Shown here: positions 27,599-37,497 of the stretch, in pieces
How the letters are laid out: every line of letters starts with the position of its first letter
Numbering within the stretch: position 1 is the stretch's first letter
NCBI RefSeq assembly: GCF_000633595.2
Contig: NZ_JIBU02000023.1
Coordinates: 248,001-312,000 of the forward strand
Origin: Clostridium drakei
Lineage (GTDB): Bacteria > Bacillota > Clostridia > Clostridiales > Clostridiaceae
DNA: 64,000 nt
Direction of reading: 5' to 3'
Program-made: the position numbers and the translations under genes
Notes under the pieces: generated by a model
Databases searched by the model: none
The model's input: only the letters and a program-made list of their open reading frames with translations
What the model was told of the DNA's origin: nothing

Positions 27599-29686
27599 TT
27601 AAAGTGAATCCTTTTTAACTTCTTCCATAGTATAAGCTTCTATTTCGTCTCCCTCTTTTATGTCATTAAACTTTTCAACAGAAAGACCACATTCATAGCC
27701 TGATGCCACTTCTTTAACATCATCCTTGAATCTCTTTAAAGATGCAAGCTCTGATTCAAATATTACTATACCATCTCTTATGACTCTAACACTGCTATTT
27801 CTAACAATTTTTCCATCTGTTACATAGCATCCTGCAATAGTTCCTACATTAGATATTTTATATACCTGTCTTACTTCAACTTTTCCAAGTACTACTTCCT
27901 TGTAATCTGGTTCAAGCATTCCAATCATAGCTGCTCTTATATCATCTATGGCATTATATATAACTCTATAAGTTTTTATATCTACAGCTTCTTTTTCTGC
28001 TGCTGCTGTTGCATTATTATCAGGCCTTACGTTAAATCCTATAATTACAGCATTAGATGCAGATGCAAGAGTAACATCTGTTTCAGTTATTGCACCAACT
28101 GCTCCATGTATAACTCTAACTTTTATTTCTTCATTAGATAACTTTTGAAGAGATTGTTTTAAAGCTTCTATAGATCCTTGAACATCAGCTTTAACTATTA
28201 TATTTAATTCTTTAACTTTTCCTTCTTGTATCTGATTATATAAATCTTCAAGAGAAACTTTATGAGTTGATTGTAAATACTCAGCTCTTACTTTTTCTTT
28301 TCTCTTATCAGCCATTTCTCTTGCAGTTTTTTCATCTTTTACCTGATGGAATCTATCTCCTGCTGCTGGTACTTCAGATAATCCAAGTATTTCTACTGGT
28401 ATAGAAGGTCCTGCTGATTTGATTTTTTTACCCTTGTCATCAAACATGGCTCTTATTCTTCCATAAGTAGATCCTACTATTATAGAATCTCCAACATGTA
28501 TAGTACCATTTTGAACTAACAATGTAGCTACAGCTCCTCTTCCTTTGTCAAGCTTAGATTCTACTACTGTTCCTTTACCATTTCTACTAGCATTAGCTTT
28601 CAATTCTTGCATTTCAGCTGTTAAAAGCACCATTTCTAGTAATGTATCTATTCCTTCTTTTGTATGCGCAGATACAGGTACACATATTACATCTCCGCCC
28701 CAATCTTCTGCTACTAATCCATGTTCAGTTAATTCTTGCTTAACTCTATCTGGATTAGCTCCTGGTCTATCCATTTTGTTTATAGCAACTACCATAGGAA
28801 CATTAGCAGCTTTACAATGGTTTATAGCTTCAACTGTTTGAGGCATTATTCCATCATCTGCAGCTACTACAAGTATAACTATATCTGTAATTTGAGCACC
28901 TCTTGCTCTCATAGAAGTAAAAGCTTCATGTCCAGGTGTATCAAGGAATGTTATTTTTTCTCCATTTATAGTTACAGTGTATGCACCAATATGCTGAGTA
29001 ATTCCGCCTGCTTCTGTAGATGTAACTTTTGCTTTTCTTATTGCATCTAATAAAGATGTCTTACCATGATCAACATGACCCATAACTGTTATAATTGGAG
29101 GTCTCTTTTGTAAATCATTATCATCATCATCATCTTCTTCTTGTTCTACAGCTTCTTTATCTATATCCTTTTCCTTTTTAGCTACTAAAACATCAAACTT
29201 TTCTGCTAATTTTTCTGCAGTATCAAAATCTATTTCTTGATTTATAGCTGCCATTACTCCCATAAAGATAAGCTGTTTAATAACTTCTGTAGTAGGCTTA
29301 CCAATTTTCTCTGATATTTCCTTTACTGTTATAGTTTCATCTATTTCTATAACTTTCTCAATTTCATTACTTTCACCATTTTCTTCAGAACCCTGTTGAC
29401 CTTTGTTTTCTTTGTTCTTATTTTTAATTTTGGTTACCTTTATGCTTTTTTTTAGATTTTCCTCAGCTAAATCCTCATACTTCTCTTCTATGGTATCACT
29501 TGGATCTGATGCTTTTTCTTTCTCTTTTTCTGCAAAAAGCTCTTTTATTAATTCTGCATCTTCATCTTCAATAACACCCATATGATTCTTAACTTCTATA
29601 CCAAACTCACTAGAAAGAATACCAATTAATTCTTTACTTGATATTCCTAGTTCCTTTGCTAATTCATAAACTCTTATTTTTGACAA
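27599..29686 (-). CDS. infB: Translation initiation factor IF-2
   Basis: A 695-residue GTPase that brings fMet-tRNA to the 30S subunit. Two IF2-N domains (residues 1-50 and about 105-155) flank a charged linker. An acidic run ([10 protein letters not shown]) precedes the G domain with [20 protein letters not shown] and NKMD. C-terminal beta-barrel domains follow. TTG at 29686 ([14 protein letters not shown]) is chosen because the GTG three codons earlier lies within the GGGGGTG ribosome site. The length is short compared with E. coli but normal for clostridia. Confidence 0.97.
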   Translation of the reverse strand: MSKIRVYELAKELGISSKELIGILSSEFGIEVKNHMGVIEDEDAELIKELFAEKEKEKASDPSDTIEEKYEDLAEENLKKSIKVTKIKNKNKENKGQQGSEENGESNEIEKVIEIDETITVKEISEKIGKPTTEVIKQLIFMGVMAAINQEIDFDTAEKLAEKFDVLVAKKEKDIDKEAVEQEEDDDDDNDLQKRPPIITVMGHVDHGKTSLLDAIRKAKVTSTEAGGITQHIGAYTVTINGEKITFLDTPGHEAFTSMRARGAQITDIVILVVAADDGIMPQTVEAINHCKAANVPMVVAINKMDRPGANPDRVKQELTEHGLVAEDWGGDVICVPVSAHTKEGIDTLLEMVLLTAEMQELKANASRNGKGTVVESKLDKGRGAVATLLVQNGTIHVGDSIIVGSTYGRIRAMFDDKGKKIKSAGPSIPVEILGLSEVPAAGDRFHQVKDEKTAREMADKRKEKVRAEYLQSTHKVSLEDLYNQIQEGKVKELNIIVKADVQGSIEALKQSLQKLSNEEIKVRVIHGAVGAITETDVTLASASNAVIIGFNVRPDNNATAAAEKEAVDIKTYRVIYNAIDDIRAAMIGMLEPDYKEVVLGKVEVRQVYKISNVGTIAGCYVTDGKIVRNSSVRVIRDGIVIFESELASLKRFKDDVKEVASGYECGLSVEKFNDIKEGDEIEAYTMEEVKKDSL

Positions 29687-29703
29687 AGTATTCACCCCCG
29701 AAA

Positions 29704-30018
29704 CTAATTTTTTCTACATTCTTTCCATAAGACAAGCAACTTTTCACTCATTCGTTTATCAGATACACCTAAAACTTTTATTTCTGCCATACCTAAAGCT
29801 TTTCCTAAATCTTCTTTATTATATCCTTGCAAAATAGAAATTTGATATTTCTCACTATAATTTAGAAATTTATCCACTGTATTTTGTGATGCATCTTCTG
29901 ATATTATAATTAGATATGCTTTTCTTCTCTTCAAAGCATCTTCACATTTATTATATCCTTCTAATACTTTTCCTGCACGTTTTGTTAATCCTAGAAATTG
30001 AAAAAACTTATTTTCCAT
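29704..30018 (-). CDS. ylxQ: L7Ae-family ribosomal protein YlxQ
   Basis: 104 residues in the L7Ae/L30e fold ([21 protein letters not shown], then [14 protein letters not shown]), probably an RNA-binding protein of the kink-turn class. It overlaps rnpM by 11 nt and precedes infB by 17 nt, the standard nusA-operon position. Its precise role is not settled. Confidence 0.9.
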   Translation of the reverse strand: MENKFFQFLGLTKRAGKVLEGYNKCEDALKRRKAYLIIISEDASQNTVDKFLNYSEKYQISILQGYNKEDLGKALGMAEIKVLGVSDKRMSEKLLVLWKECRKN

Positions 30019-30277
30019 TCTCTATCTCTTCCTTTAATCTATTGTAAATTTCTTCACTTATCTTAGTTTCAAGATTTTTTTCAAGCTTCTTACTTTTAAA
30101 AGCCTTCTCTAAACATTCAATGCTCTTACAAATATAAGCTCCTCTTCCATTCTTCTTGCCTGTTAAATCTACAGTCACTTCATCTTCTTTACTTTTTACC
30201 ACTCTTATAAGCTCTTTTTTAGGTTTCATCTCCATACATCCTGTGCACATTCTCTGTGGCATTTTCTTCATCTTCAT
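30008..30277 (-). CDS. rnpM: YlxR/RnpM, RNase P-modulating protein (DUF448)
   Basis: An 89-residue basic protein with the DUF448 core PQRMCTGCMEMKPKKELIRVV and GKKNGRGAYICKSIECLEKA. The B. subtilis homologue YlxR (RnpM) has been reported to bind and modulate RNase P. It lies between nusA and ylxQ. Confidence 0.92.
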   Translation of the reverse strand: MKMKKMPQRMCTGCMEMKPKKELIRVVKSKEDEVTVDLTGKKNGRGAYICKSIECLEKAFKSKKLEKNLETKISEEIYNRLKEEIENGK

Positions 30278-30300
30278 ATTATAACCACCTCACCTAAAAT

Positions 30301-31407
30301 TTAGATATCCTCTTCATCAGAAATATCTTCTGCTTCAGAAATACTTTCTACTTCAGTAACAGTTTCTACCTGAGACTTACTTTTTATATCTATTTTCCAT
30401 CCTGTAAGTTTTGCTGCTAATCTTACATTTTGGCCTTCTTTTCCTATTGCTAGTGATAATTGATTATCATCAACTACAATTTGAGCAAACTTATTTTCTT
30501 CATCTAAAGTGACATCTATTACTTTTGCAGGACTTAAAGCATTCGCTATATATTCTTCTGGTAACTTACTCCACTTGATAATATCTATTTTTTCATTTTT
30601 AAGTTCATTTACTATATTTTGAACCCTTATTCCCTTTGGCCCAACGCAGGCTCCCATTGGATCTACATTTTCATCATTTGAACTTACAGCTATTTTAGTT
30701 CTAGACCCTGCTTCTCTTGCAATAGATTTTATTTCAACTGTACCATCAAATATTTCAGGAACTTCAAGTTCAAATAATCTTTTTACAAGACCTGGATGTG
30801 TTCTGGATATTACTATTTGAGCACCTTTTGTAGTATTTTTAACTTCTACAATATATAATTTTATTTTGTCATTAAAATTATATTTTTCTCCAGGCATTTG
30901 TTCATTTGGTCCAAGAACAGCTTCTGTCTTACCAAGATCTACAAGTACATTGTTTTTATCTTTTCTTATTACTGACCCTGTTATTATGTCATCTTCTTTT
31001 TCTATAAAATCATTGTATACAATTCTTCTTTCTTCTTCTTTTATTCTTTGTATAACAACTTGCTTAGCAGCTTGAGCAGCTACCCTTCCAAATTTTTTAG
31101 GTGTAACTTCTATACTAACTACATCTTCTATATCGTAATTTGGATCTATACTTTTAGCTTCTTCTAAAGAAATTTCATTTATTTCATCAGACACTTCATC
31201 AACTACAGTTTTCTGAGAATAAACATGAATTTCTCCATTTTCTCTATTCATTGTAACCTTAACATTTTGATTGTTTCCGCCTTGATTTACATAATTTTTT
31301 TTGTATGCAGCAACTAATGCATCCTCTATAGTCATAAATAATAAATCTTCACTAATTCCTTTTTCTTTCACTATTTCTTTTAAGGCTTCAATAAATTCCT
31401 GATTCAT
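30301..31407 (-). CDS. nusA: Transcription termination/antitermination factor NusA
   Basis: A 368-residue RNA polymerase-binding factor. The order is N-terminal domain (EALKEIVKEKGISEDLLFMTIEDALVAAYKK), S1 domain (about 135-200) and two KH domains (DPMGACVGPKGIRVQNI and LAIGKEGQNVRLAAKLTGW). A short acidic tail follows. It lacks the C-terminal acidic repeats of E. coli, as is usual in Firmicutes. It follows rimP by 17 nt. Confidence 0.97.
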   Translation of the reverse strand: MNQEFIEALKEIVKEKGISEDLLFMTIEDALVAAYKKNYVNQGGNNQNVKVTMNRENGEIHVYSQKTVVDEVSDEINEISLEEAKSIDPNYDIEDVVSIEVTPKKFGRVAAQAAKQVVIQRIKEEERRIVYNDFIEKEDDIITGSVIRKDKNNVLVDLGKTEAVLGPNEQMPGEKYNFNDKIKLYIVEVKNTTKGAQIVISRTHPGLVKRLFELEVPEIFDGTVEIKSIAREAGSRTKIAVSSNDENVDPMGACVGPKGIRVQNIVNELKNEKIDIIKWSKLPEEYIANALSPAKVIDVTLDEENKFAQIVVDDNQLSLAIGKEGQNVRLAAKLTGWKIDIKSKSQVETVTEVESISEAEDISDEEDI

Positions 31408-31424
31408 TTTTCAATTTAACCTCC

Positions 31425-31892
31425 TTAAAATTCACCTTTTAAATTAACTCTTGAAATTTTTTCCCTAGGAATAGATACTTCCTCATCTTCAACCTTTATA
31501 TTTATCTCTTCATTATTAAAATTTACTAATTGTCCTTCGTATTTTTTCTTTCCATTTAATAATCCAGATATATTAACTGCTACATCATTTCCAGTATATT
31601 TTTGTAAATGTTCATCTGTATGCAGAATTCTCTCTATTCCTGGTGAAGAAACTTCTAAATAATATCCTTCTTTAATAGGATCTTTTACATCTAACATATC
31701 ACTAACTGCCCTACTTACTTTTTCGCAGTCCTGTAGTGATATTGCTTCATTTTCTTTATCTATATATATTCTTAGATAGTTATCTTTTCCTTCTCTTACT
31801 AATTCTAAATAATATAAACCATAACTTAGTTCAGTTACTATTGGCTTTATTAAATTTGTAAGTTCATCTATTAAAATTTTTTTATTCATCAT
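31425..31892 (-). CDS. rimP: Ribosome maturation factor RimP
   Basis: A 155-residue 30S assembly factor (YLELVREGKDNYLRIYIDKE, CEKVSRAVSDMLD, YYLEVSSPGIERIL). It is first in the nusA operon, downstream of two tandem hairpins. Two adjacent ATG codons follow GGAGGG; the second (31889) has the better spacing. Confidence 0.95.
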   Translation of the reverse strand: MMNKKILIDELTNLIKPIVTELSYGLYYLELVREGKDNYLRIYIDKENEAISLQDCEKVSRAVSDMLDVKDPIKEGYYLEVSSPGIERILHTDEHLQKYTGNDVAVNISGLLNGKKKYEGQLVNFNNEEINIKVEDEEVSIPREKISRVNLKGEF

Positions 31893-31954
31893 AATCCCTC
31901 CTTATCTGTATCTTCTGCAATTTTTCATAAAAAATAATTTTTTTGCTCTAATTT

Positions 31955-31980
31955 AAAAACGCAACTAACGCTGCGTTTTT
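31955..31980. terminator. Bidirectional hairpin upstream of rimP
   Basis: AAAAACGCA / TGCGTTTTT, a 9-bp stem with an 8-nt loop and a T-run on both strands. It is the second of two hairpins between ispG and rimP and may also act as an attenuator for the nusA operon. Confidence 0.75.
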
Positions 31981-31991
31981 TACAAATAGAA

Positions 31992-32015
31992 AGAGCGGGC
32001 TTGTAAACCCACTCT
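31992..32015 (-). terminator. Terminator hairpin after ispG
   Basis: AGAGCGGGC pairs with the ACCCACTCT side (one G-U) around a 6-nt loop. TTCTATTT follows on the minus strand. It is the first of two tandem hairpins past ispG. Confidence 0.7.
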
Positions 32016-32108
32016 ACAATTTCAATAAACTTCTGTAGATTCCCCAAATTCATTTTAACACACTGTTTTCCTTATTTCAAGAAAAAGTTAACAACTGGTA
32101 TAAGCCAT

Positions 32109-33158
32109 CTACATACTTTCAATTTCTTTTAAGAGTTCATTTACTAAATCCTTCTCATTTACCTTTTTAATAATTTCACCTTTTTTAAATATAAGACCTT
32201 CACCATTACCACCAGCTATACCTATATCTGCTTCTCTAGCTTCTCCTGGTCCATTCACCACACAACCCATTACAGCTACTTTGATATTTTTATTACAATT
32301 ACTTAATCTTTGTTCAACTTCTTCTGCTATTTTTATTAAATCTATTCTAGTTCTTCCACAAGTAGGACAAGAAATAAATTCTATTCCTTCATTTAGATAA
32401 GCTAAAGATCTTAATATTTCTCTTCCAACTTTAACTTCTTCAACTGGATTTCCTGTTAAGGATACTCTTATAGTATCTCCTATACCTTCTGACAAAAGAG
32501 TCCCTATTCCAATACTAGATTTAATTGTTCCTCTCCAAATAGTTCCTGCTTCAGTAACCCCAAGATGCAGTGGATAACTTACTTTTCTTGATATCATCCT
32601 GTAGCTTTCTATCATTTGAATTACATTTGAAGATTTTATAGATATAGCAATATCATCAAAATTTACGCTTTCCAAAATATTAACATGCTCTAAAGCACTT
32701 TCTACTAAAGCTTCTGCACAAACCTTACCATATTTATTTAATATGTCTTTTTGAAGAGAACCTGAATTTACTCCTATTCTTATAGGTATATTTTTTCCCT
32801 TAGCTGCTTTAGCCACTTCTCTTACTCTATCTATACTTCCAATATTTCCAGGATTTATTCTAAGCGCTGATACTCCATTTTCTATAGATTTCAATGCTAA
32901 TTTATAATCAAAATGTATATCTGATACTAAAGGAATATTTATATCTTTAACTATTTTCTTTATAGCCTCACCAGCTTCTATATCTGGTACAGCACATCTT
33001 ATTATATCACACCCAGCTTCTTGAAGTTCTTTTATTTGTTTCACTGTTTGTTCTACATTCCTAGTATCTGTATTAGTCATAGACTGAACTGCAATCTTAG
33101 AATTCCCACCAATGAAGGTATTCCCAACTTTAATTCTTTTAGTTTTTACTCTATCCAT
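32109..33158 (-). CDS. ispG: 4-hydroxy-3-methylbut-2-enyl diphosphate synthase
   Basis: A 349-residue [4Fe-4S] enzyme of the MEP isoprenoid pathway that converts ME-cPP to HMBPP. Cluster cysteines lie in ISCPTCGRTRIDL and VAVMGCVVNGPGEA. The start is ATG at 33158 (MDRVKTKRIKVGN), behind GGAGATG. The open frame extends 19 codons further but has no ribosome site there. It lies downstream of dxr and rseP, grouping two MEP pathway genes around the protease. Confidence 0.97.
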   Translation of the reverse strand: MDRVKTKRIKVGNTFIGGNSKIAVQSMTNTDTRNVEQTVKQIKELQEAGCDIIRCAVPDIEAGEAIKKIVKDINIPLVSDIHFDYKLALKSIENGVSALRINPGNIGSIDRVREVAKAAKGKNIPIRIGVNSGSLQKDILNKYGKVCAEALVESALEHVNILESVNFDDIAISIKSSNVIQMIESYRMISRKVSYPLHLGVTEAGTIWRGTIKSSIGIGTLLSEGIGDTIRVSLTGNPVEEVKVGREILRSLAYLNEGIEFISCPTCGRTRIDLIKIAEEVEQRLSNCNKNIKVAVMGCVVNGPGEAREADIGIAGGNGEGLIFKKGEIIKKVNEKDLVNELLKEIESM

Positions 33159-33273
33159 ATGTTCATCTCCTACAAAAATTATAATGTAAAAACTTAAAAT
33201 TGAGAATGAAGACACTCTCCATTCCCAATATAAAATTCTAATTCAGAGTACTCTGCTTATATGTTAATTTATG

Positions 33274-34284
33274 CTAAAACTTAATAGGATAAAGTATATC
33301 TTTTATAGTAACTAAAACCATCAACCCCATAAGTAATGCAAAACCTACATAATTTATAACTCCAACTTTATTTTGATCTACTTTTTTCCCCGTAATCAGC
33401 TCAAATAAGAATAAGAATATATATCCACCATCCAATGCTGGAATTGGTAAAAGATTAAATATTCCAAGTTGCACTGTTATATAAGCACCAAATGCAGCGA
33501 GAGTTAAAATTCCAGCTTTAGCAGCTGCTCCTGAAAGTTTTATTATAGTTACTGGTCCACCAAAATCATCTTTACTTACTTTTCCCTTAAAAGCTGATTT
33601 AATGAAAGAAAAAGTTTGTTTTATTAAAGAATTAGTTTCAGTAAATCCATAAGAAATAGACTGACCTATAGTTGGTTTTTCAACCGCTGTAGGATAAACT
33701 CCAACCATAAACCTATTTTCTTTTGTATCCTTTACTGGTGTAACTTTTACACTTTTCGTTTCCCCATTACGTATATAAGTTATATCCATAGGTTTTCCTG
33801 CTGAAGTATATACTCCAGTTACAAAATCTTCCCATGTTAAAATCTTTGATCCATTAACTTTAACTATTTTATCTCCAGATTTTATTCCCATAACAGCCGC
33901 TGGTTGGTTTGGAACTACTTTGTCAACTATTGGAGATAAATAACCTTTACCTGCAGCTATAATAGCAAAGAGTACTATACCTAATATAAAATTCATTACT
34001 GGACCTGCTAAAACAACGCTAAGCTTACGAAGTGGACTTTTATTATTAAATGCTCTAGGATCTGTAGATTCACCCTCATCTCCAAGCATTTTTACATACC
34101 CACCTATAGGAAGTATTCTAATCGAATACAAAGTTTCTTTTCCATTTACTTTGAATATTTGTGGTCCCATGCCTATAGCAAATTCTTCCACCTTAATACC
34201 ATTTAGTTTAGCCAATGTAAAATGGCCAAGCTCATGGATTAAAATCAAAATGCCAAAAGTTATAATGGCAGCTATAATATACAA
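33274..34284 (-). CDS. rseP: RIP metalloprotease RseP (site-2 protease)
   Basis: A 336-residue intramembrane zinc protease. HELGH lies in the first membrane helix (about residues 17-21), a PDZ domain sits at about 100-190, and NLLPIPALDGG marks the second metal-binding helix. In Bacillus RasP cleaves anti-sigma factors and signal-peptide remnants. GTG at 34290 is adjacent to the GGAGGA ribosome site, so TTG at 34284 is preferred. It is located between dxr and ispG, a common Firmicute order. Confidence 0.95.
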   Translation of the reverse strand: MYIIAAIITFGILILIHELGHFTLAKLNGIKVEEFAIGMGPQIFKVNGKETLYSIRILPIGGYVKMLGDEGESTDPRAFNNKSPLRKLSVVLAGPVMNFILGIVLFAIIAAGKGYLSPIVDKVVPNQPAAVMGIKSGDKIVKVNGSKILTWEDFVTGVYTSAGKPMDITYIRNGETKSVKVTPVKDTKENRFMVGVYPTAVEKPTIGQSISYGFTETNSLIKQTFSFIKSAFKGKVSKDDFGGPVTIIKLSGAAAKAGILTLAAFGAYITVQLGIFNLLPIPALDGGYIFLFLFELITGKKVDQNKVGVINYVGFALLMGLMVLVTIKDILYPIKF

Positions 34285-34333
34285 ACGCACTCCTCCTTTT
34301 ATAGATTACAATTATCTATAAATTATTTTTTAT

Positions 34334-35488
34334 TTAATATACTTTACTACTAACATATTCTTTTACTTTAGAATCTATTTCTAGTATATCTTCCAAATCA
34401 TAATTTTCCTTTGATTCAAATTTATTCATACATTCTTCTAATATGTTTCCTATATCTAAAAATCCAATTTTCTTATTTAAAAAAAGTTCTACTGCAGCTT
34501 CATTAGCAGCATTTAATATAGCTGACATTGTTCCACCTGTACTACCTGCTTCATATGCAAGTTTTAAAGGTTTAAAAGTATCTATATCAGGCTTTTCAAA
34601 ACTTAAACTCTTTAAATCATAAAAATTCAACTTTTTTATTACACATTGTTGACGTTTAGGATAATTTAAAGCATATTGTATTGGCAATTTCATATCTGCA
34701 TTAGCTAATTGTGCTATAACACTCCCATCTACATACTCAACCATGGAATGTATTATACTTTCAGGATGAACTATAACTTGAATATTATCATAATTCACAT
34801 CAAAAAGCCAATGAGCTTCTATAACCTCTAACCCTTTGTTCATAAGAGTAGCTGAATCAATAGATATTTTCCTTCCCATTTTCCATCTTGGATGTTTTAG
34901 TGCATTATCTACAGTAACATTTAAAAGTTCTTCTTTTCTTTTTCCCCTAAATGGTCCTCCTGAAGCAGTAAGTAATATTTTGCTTACTGATGATTTGTCA
35001 TTGCCTTGCAAACATTGGAAAATAGCTCCATGTTCAGAATCTACAGGTAATATTCTCACTTTATGTTTTTTTGCTTCAGACATAACTAATTTACCTGCTG
35101 CTACCAAAGTTTCTTTATTAGCTAAAGCTATATCTTTTCCAGCTTGAATTGCTTTTAATGTTGGAGTTAATCCAATCATACCAACTACAGATGTAATTAC
35201 CATGTCCACTTCTGGTAATGTACTTATTGTATTTAGCCCTTCTATTCCAAATAGTATTTCCGTATTTATTTTTTTATCACTGCAATATCTTCTAACCTCA
35301 TTAAAAGCATTTTTATTCATTAGTACCGCATAAAGTGGTTTGAATTCCTCAATAACATCTATTATTTTATGTGAACTAGTATTAGCTGAAACAGCTATTA
35401 ATTTAAACTCTTCATTCTGTTGTCTTATAACTTGCATAGTTTGCGTTCCTATAGATCCTGTTGCTCCAAGTACAGCTATATTTTTCAT
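34334..35488 (-). CDS. dxr: 1-deoxy-D-xylulose-5-phosphate reductoisomerase
   Basis: A 384-residue NADPH enzyme that turns DXP into MEP, the committed step of the MEP pathway. The NADPH-binding GATGSIGTQTMQVI is at the N-terminus. NKETLVAAGKL, SEHGAIFQCL and ASGGPFRGK line the active site. The ATG start follows GGAGATG. It is first of the dxr-rseP-ispG group. Confidence 0.97.
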   Translation of the reverse strand: MKNIAVLGATGSIGTQTMQVIRQQNEEFKLIAVSANTSSHKIIDVIEEFKPLYAVLMNKNAFNEVRRYCSDKKINTEILFGIEGLNTISTLPEVDMVITSVVGMIGLTPTLKAIQAGKDIALANKETLVAAGKLVMSEAKKHKVRILPVDSEHGAIFQCLQGNDKSSVSKILLTASGGPFRGKRKEELLNVTVDNALKHPRWKMGRKISIDSATLMNKGLEVIEAHWLFDVNYDNIQVIVHPESIIHSMVEYVDGSVIAQLANADMKLPIQYALNYPKRQQCVIKKLNFYDLKSLSFEKPDIDTFKPLKLAYEAGSTGGTMSAILNAANEAAVELFLNKKIGFLDIGNILEECMNKFESKENYDLEDILEIDSKVKEYVSSKVY

Positions 35489-35677
35489 GCCATCATCTCC
35501 CTACATATGTTAAATTTCCATTAAAATAAGTACTGTCAAGTAATTTTTTCACATTTATTTAAACATTACCTACATTAATTTCAATTAGTAACACGATTAA
35601 CTATATCATATTTATATCTCAAAATAAAGTAATCATAAATATTGTCTACAAAATTTTAAAATATAATCCATACAAAA

Positions 35678-35732
35678 AGCATACTACAGTGGAATTTTAA
35701 ACATTCTATAAAAATTCACATTGTAGTATGCT
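35678..35732 (-). terminator. Large inverted repeat/terminator after cdsA
   Basis: AGCATACTACA and TGTAGTATGCT pair perfectly at the base. GAATTTT/AAAATTC pairs nearer the tip, with an imperfect middle and a 12-nt loop. The minus-strand trailer is TTTTTGTATGG. It lies 35 nt past the cdsA stop. The arms of about 21 nt are longer than in a standard terminator. Confidence 0.7.
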
Positions 35733-35767
35733 CTTATTTACTAATTTATATATAAAATTTTATTTCA

Positions 35768-36565
35768 TTACATTCCTATTGCAAATGTTAAGTAATAATA
35801 TACAACAACAGATGAGAATAATATACTATCAAATCTATCTAATATTCCACCATGTCCAGGAATCAAATTACTATAATCTTTTACTCCCACATACCTCTTT
35901 ATTGATGATGCTGTAAGATCTCCTAGCTGACAAATACTACCACAAAGTGCACCAATAATAAAGAAATTATATGCAGGTATATTAATTCCTTTTAAATTAA
36001 GTACTAATCCAAATATGCCACAGCATATAGTACTTCCTAAAATTCCACCTAATGAACCTTCTACAGTCTTCTTAGGGCTTACTTTTGGACACAATTTTGT
36101 TTTACCAAAAGCCTTACCTGTGTAATAGGCAAAAGTATCACAAAGCCAAGAAGCAAGAAATATAATCCACACCAAATATTTTCCATAAGGCTTATTGTCT
36201 ACTAATACAATAAAGCTAAAAAACACAGCTATATACAAGAAAGCAAATATAGTTATAGACACATCTATGAAATTATATTTTAAATTCAATACAGGTATAC
36301 ACATTAGAATAAATACAGTTATTATAATAGTAAAAAACGTAAACTTTAAATTAATCTCTACATTTAAACTTATATAATAAACTATACATAATAGATATCC
36401 TATTAAACTTATAGCATTAATGTTTTTTTCTTCAACTACCTTATAAAATTCATACATTCCCAATAAAGATAAAAGCATAACTGCAAACTTTAAATATACT
36501 CCTCCTAAAAATAAAAATATAAGAAAAGGTGCTAATATAACTGCTCCAATATATCTATTATTCAC
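35768..36565 (-). CDS. cdsA: Phosphatidate cytidylyltransferase
   Basis: A 265-residue polytopic membrane enzyme that makes CDP-diacylglycerol from phosphatidic acid. The C-terminal signature PGHGGILDRFDSILFS is clear, and SPKKTVEGSLGG is also conserved. The GTG start follows GGAGATG. It lies 75 nt after uppS, the standard uppS-cdsA-dxr order, but a large hairpin separates it from dxr. Confidence 0.96.
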   Translation of the reverse strand: MNNRYIGAVILAPFLIFLFLGGVYLKFAVMLLSLLGMYEFYKVVEEKNINAISLIGYLLCIVYYISLNVEINLKFTFFTIIITVFILMCIPVLNLKYNFIDVSITIFAFLYIAVFFSFIVLVDNKPYGKYLVWIIFLASWLCDTFAYYTGKAFGKTKLCPKVSPKKTVEGSLGGILGSTICCGIFGLVLNLKGINIPAYNFFIIGALCGSICQLGDLTASSIKRYVGVKDYSNLIPGHGGILDRFDSILFSSVVVYYYLTFAIGM

Positions 36566-36640
36566 GCCATCATCTCCTAAGCTATATGTTTTTTATCCTA
36601 TGACTATCAATTCAAATAAGATTTAGATAAATTTCAAATT

Positions 36641-37414
36641 TTATTTTACTCCTCCAAATCTTCTATTTCTATTTTGATAATCATATATTGCTTTATGCAA
36701 ATCTTCTTTTCCAAAATCAGGCCATTTTATATTTGAATACCAAAATTCTGAATAAGCGCACTGCCATAATAAAAAGTTGCTGAGTCTCTGTTCACCACTT
36801 GGCCTTATTATTAAATCTGGATCAGGCATATTACTAGTATACATATATTTCGATATAACAGTTTCATCTATAGATTTTTCACTCAATTTATGTGATTTTA
36901 TATCTTCATATATAAGATTAAATGCACGAATTATCTCGTTTCTTCCACCATAATTTAAAGCTAAATTTAAAATTAGTCCAGTATTATTTTTTGTATTATT
37001 ATAAGCATCAATTAATTCTTTTTGACAAGCTGATGGTAATTTTGATATGTCTCCTATATGATTTATAATGACATTATTATCATTTAATTCTTTAAATTCT
37101 TTTTTTAAATATTGAACAAGTAAATTCATAAGTGCATTAACCTCATCAGAAGGTCTTTTCCAATTTTCTGTTGAAAAAGCATACAAAGTCAAATACTTTA
37201 CTCCTAATGCACTTGCTTCCTTAACAATTTCTCTTATAGCTTCTACCCCTGCTTTATGTCCCATAGTTCTTGGAAGTTTTCTTTCCTTTGCCCATCTTCC
37301 ATTTCCATCCATTATTATAGCTATATGTTTTGGAATATTGTTCATATCAATTTTTATTTTATCATTTTCAGTATTATTTTCATTATCCTTTTTAACTTTA
37401 AAAAAACTTAACAT
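36641..37414 (-). CDS. uppS: Undecaprenyl diphosphate synthase
   Basis: A 257-residue cis-prenyltransferase producing the C55 lipid carrier for wall synthesis. Catalytic D36 is in IAIIMDGNGRWAKER; the C-terminal DPDLIIRPSGEQRLSNFLLWQ is the IPP-binding part. It has a charged 20-residue N-terminal extension. It is preceded by the frr terminator. Confidence 0.97.
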   Translation of the reverse strand: MLSFFKVKKDNENNTENDKIKIDMNNIPKHIAIIMDGNGRWAKERKLPRTMGHKAGVEAIREIVKEASALGVKYLTLYAFSTENWKRPSDEVNALMNLLVQYLKKEFKELNDNNVIINHIGDISKLPSACQKELIDAYNNTKNNTGLILNLALNYGGRNEIIRAFNLIYEDIKSHKLSEKSIDETVISKYMYTSNMPDPDLIIRPSGEQRLSNFLLWQCAYSEFWYSNIKWPDFGKEDLHKAIYDYQNRNRRFGGVK

Positions 37415-37470
37415 ATCCTATTCTCCATTCATAAGTATAATATAACAATTAAACTTAATATGTTAATAAA

Positions 37471-37490
37471 AACCTGCGGATTCGCAGGTT
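37471..37490 (-). terminator. Terminator after frr
   Basis: A perfect 8-bp stem AACCTGCG / CGCAGGTT with a 4-nt loop is followed on the minus strand by TTTTATT, 7 nt past the frr stop. Confidence 0.9.
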
Positions 37491-37497
37491 TGAACAA

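Noticed and set aside
33159-33215. A hydrophobic N-terminal extension of IspG
   Set aside because: No ribosome site precedes it, and IspG is a soluble enzyme. The ATG at 33158 follows GGAGATG.
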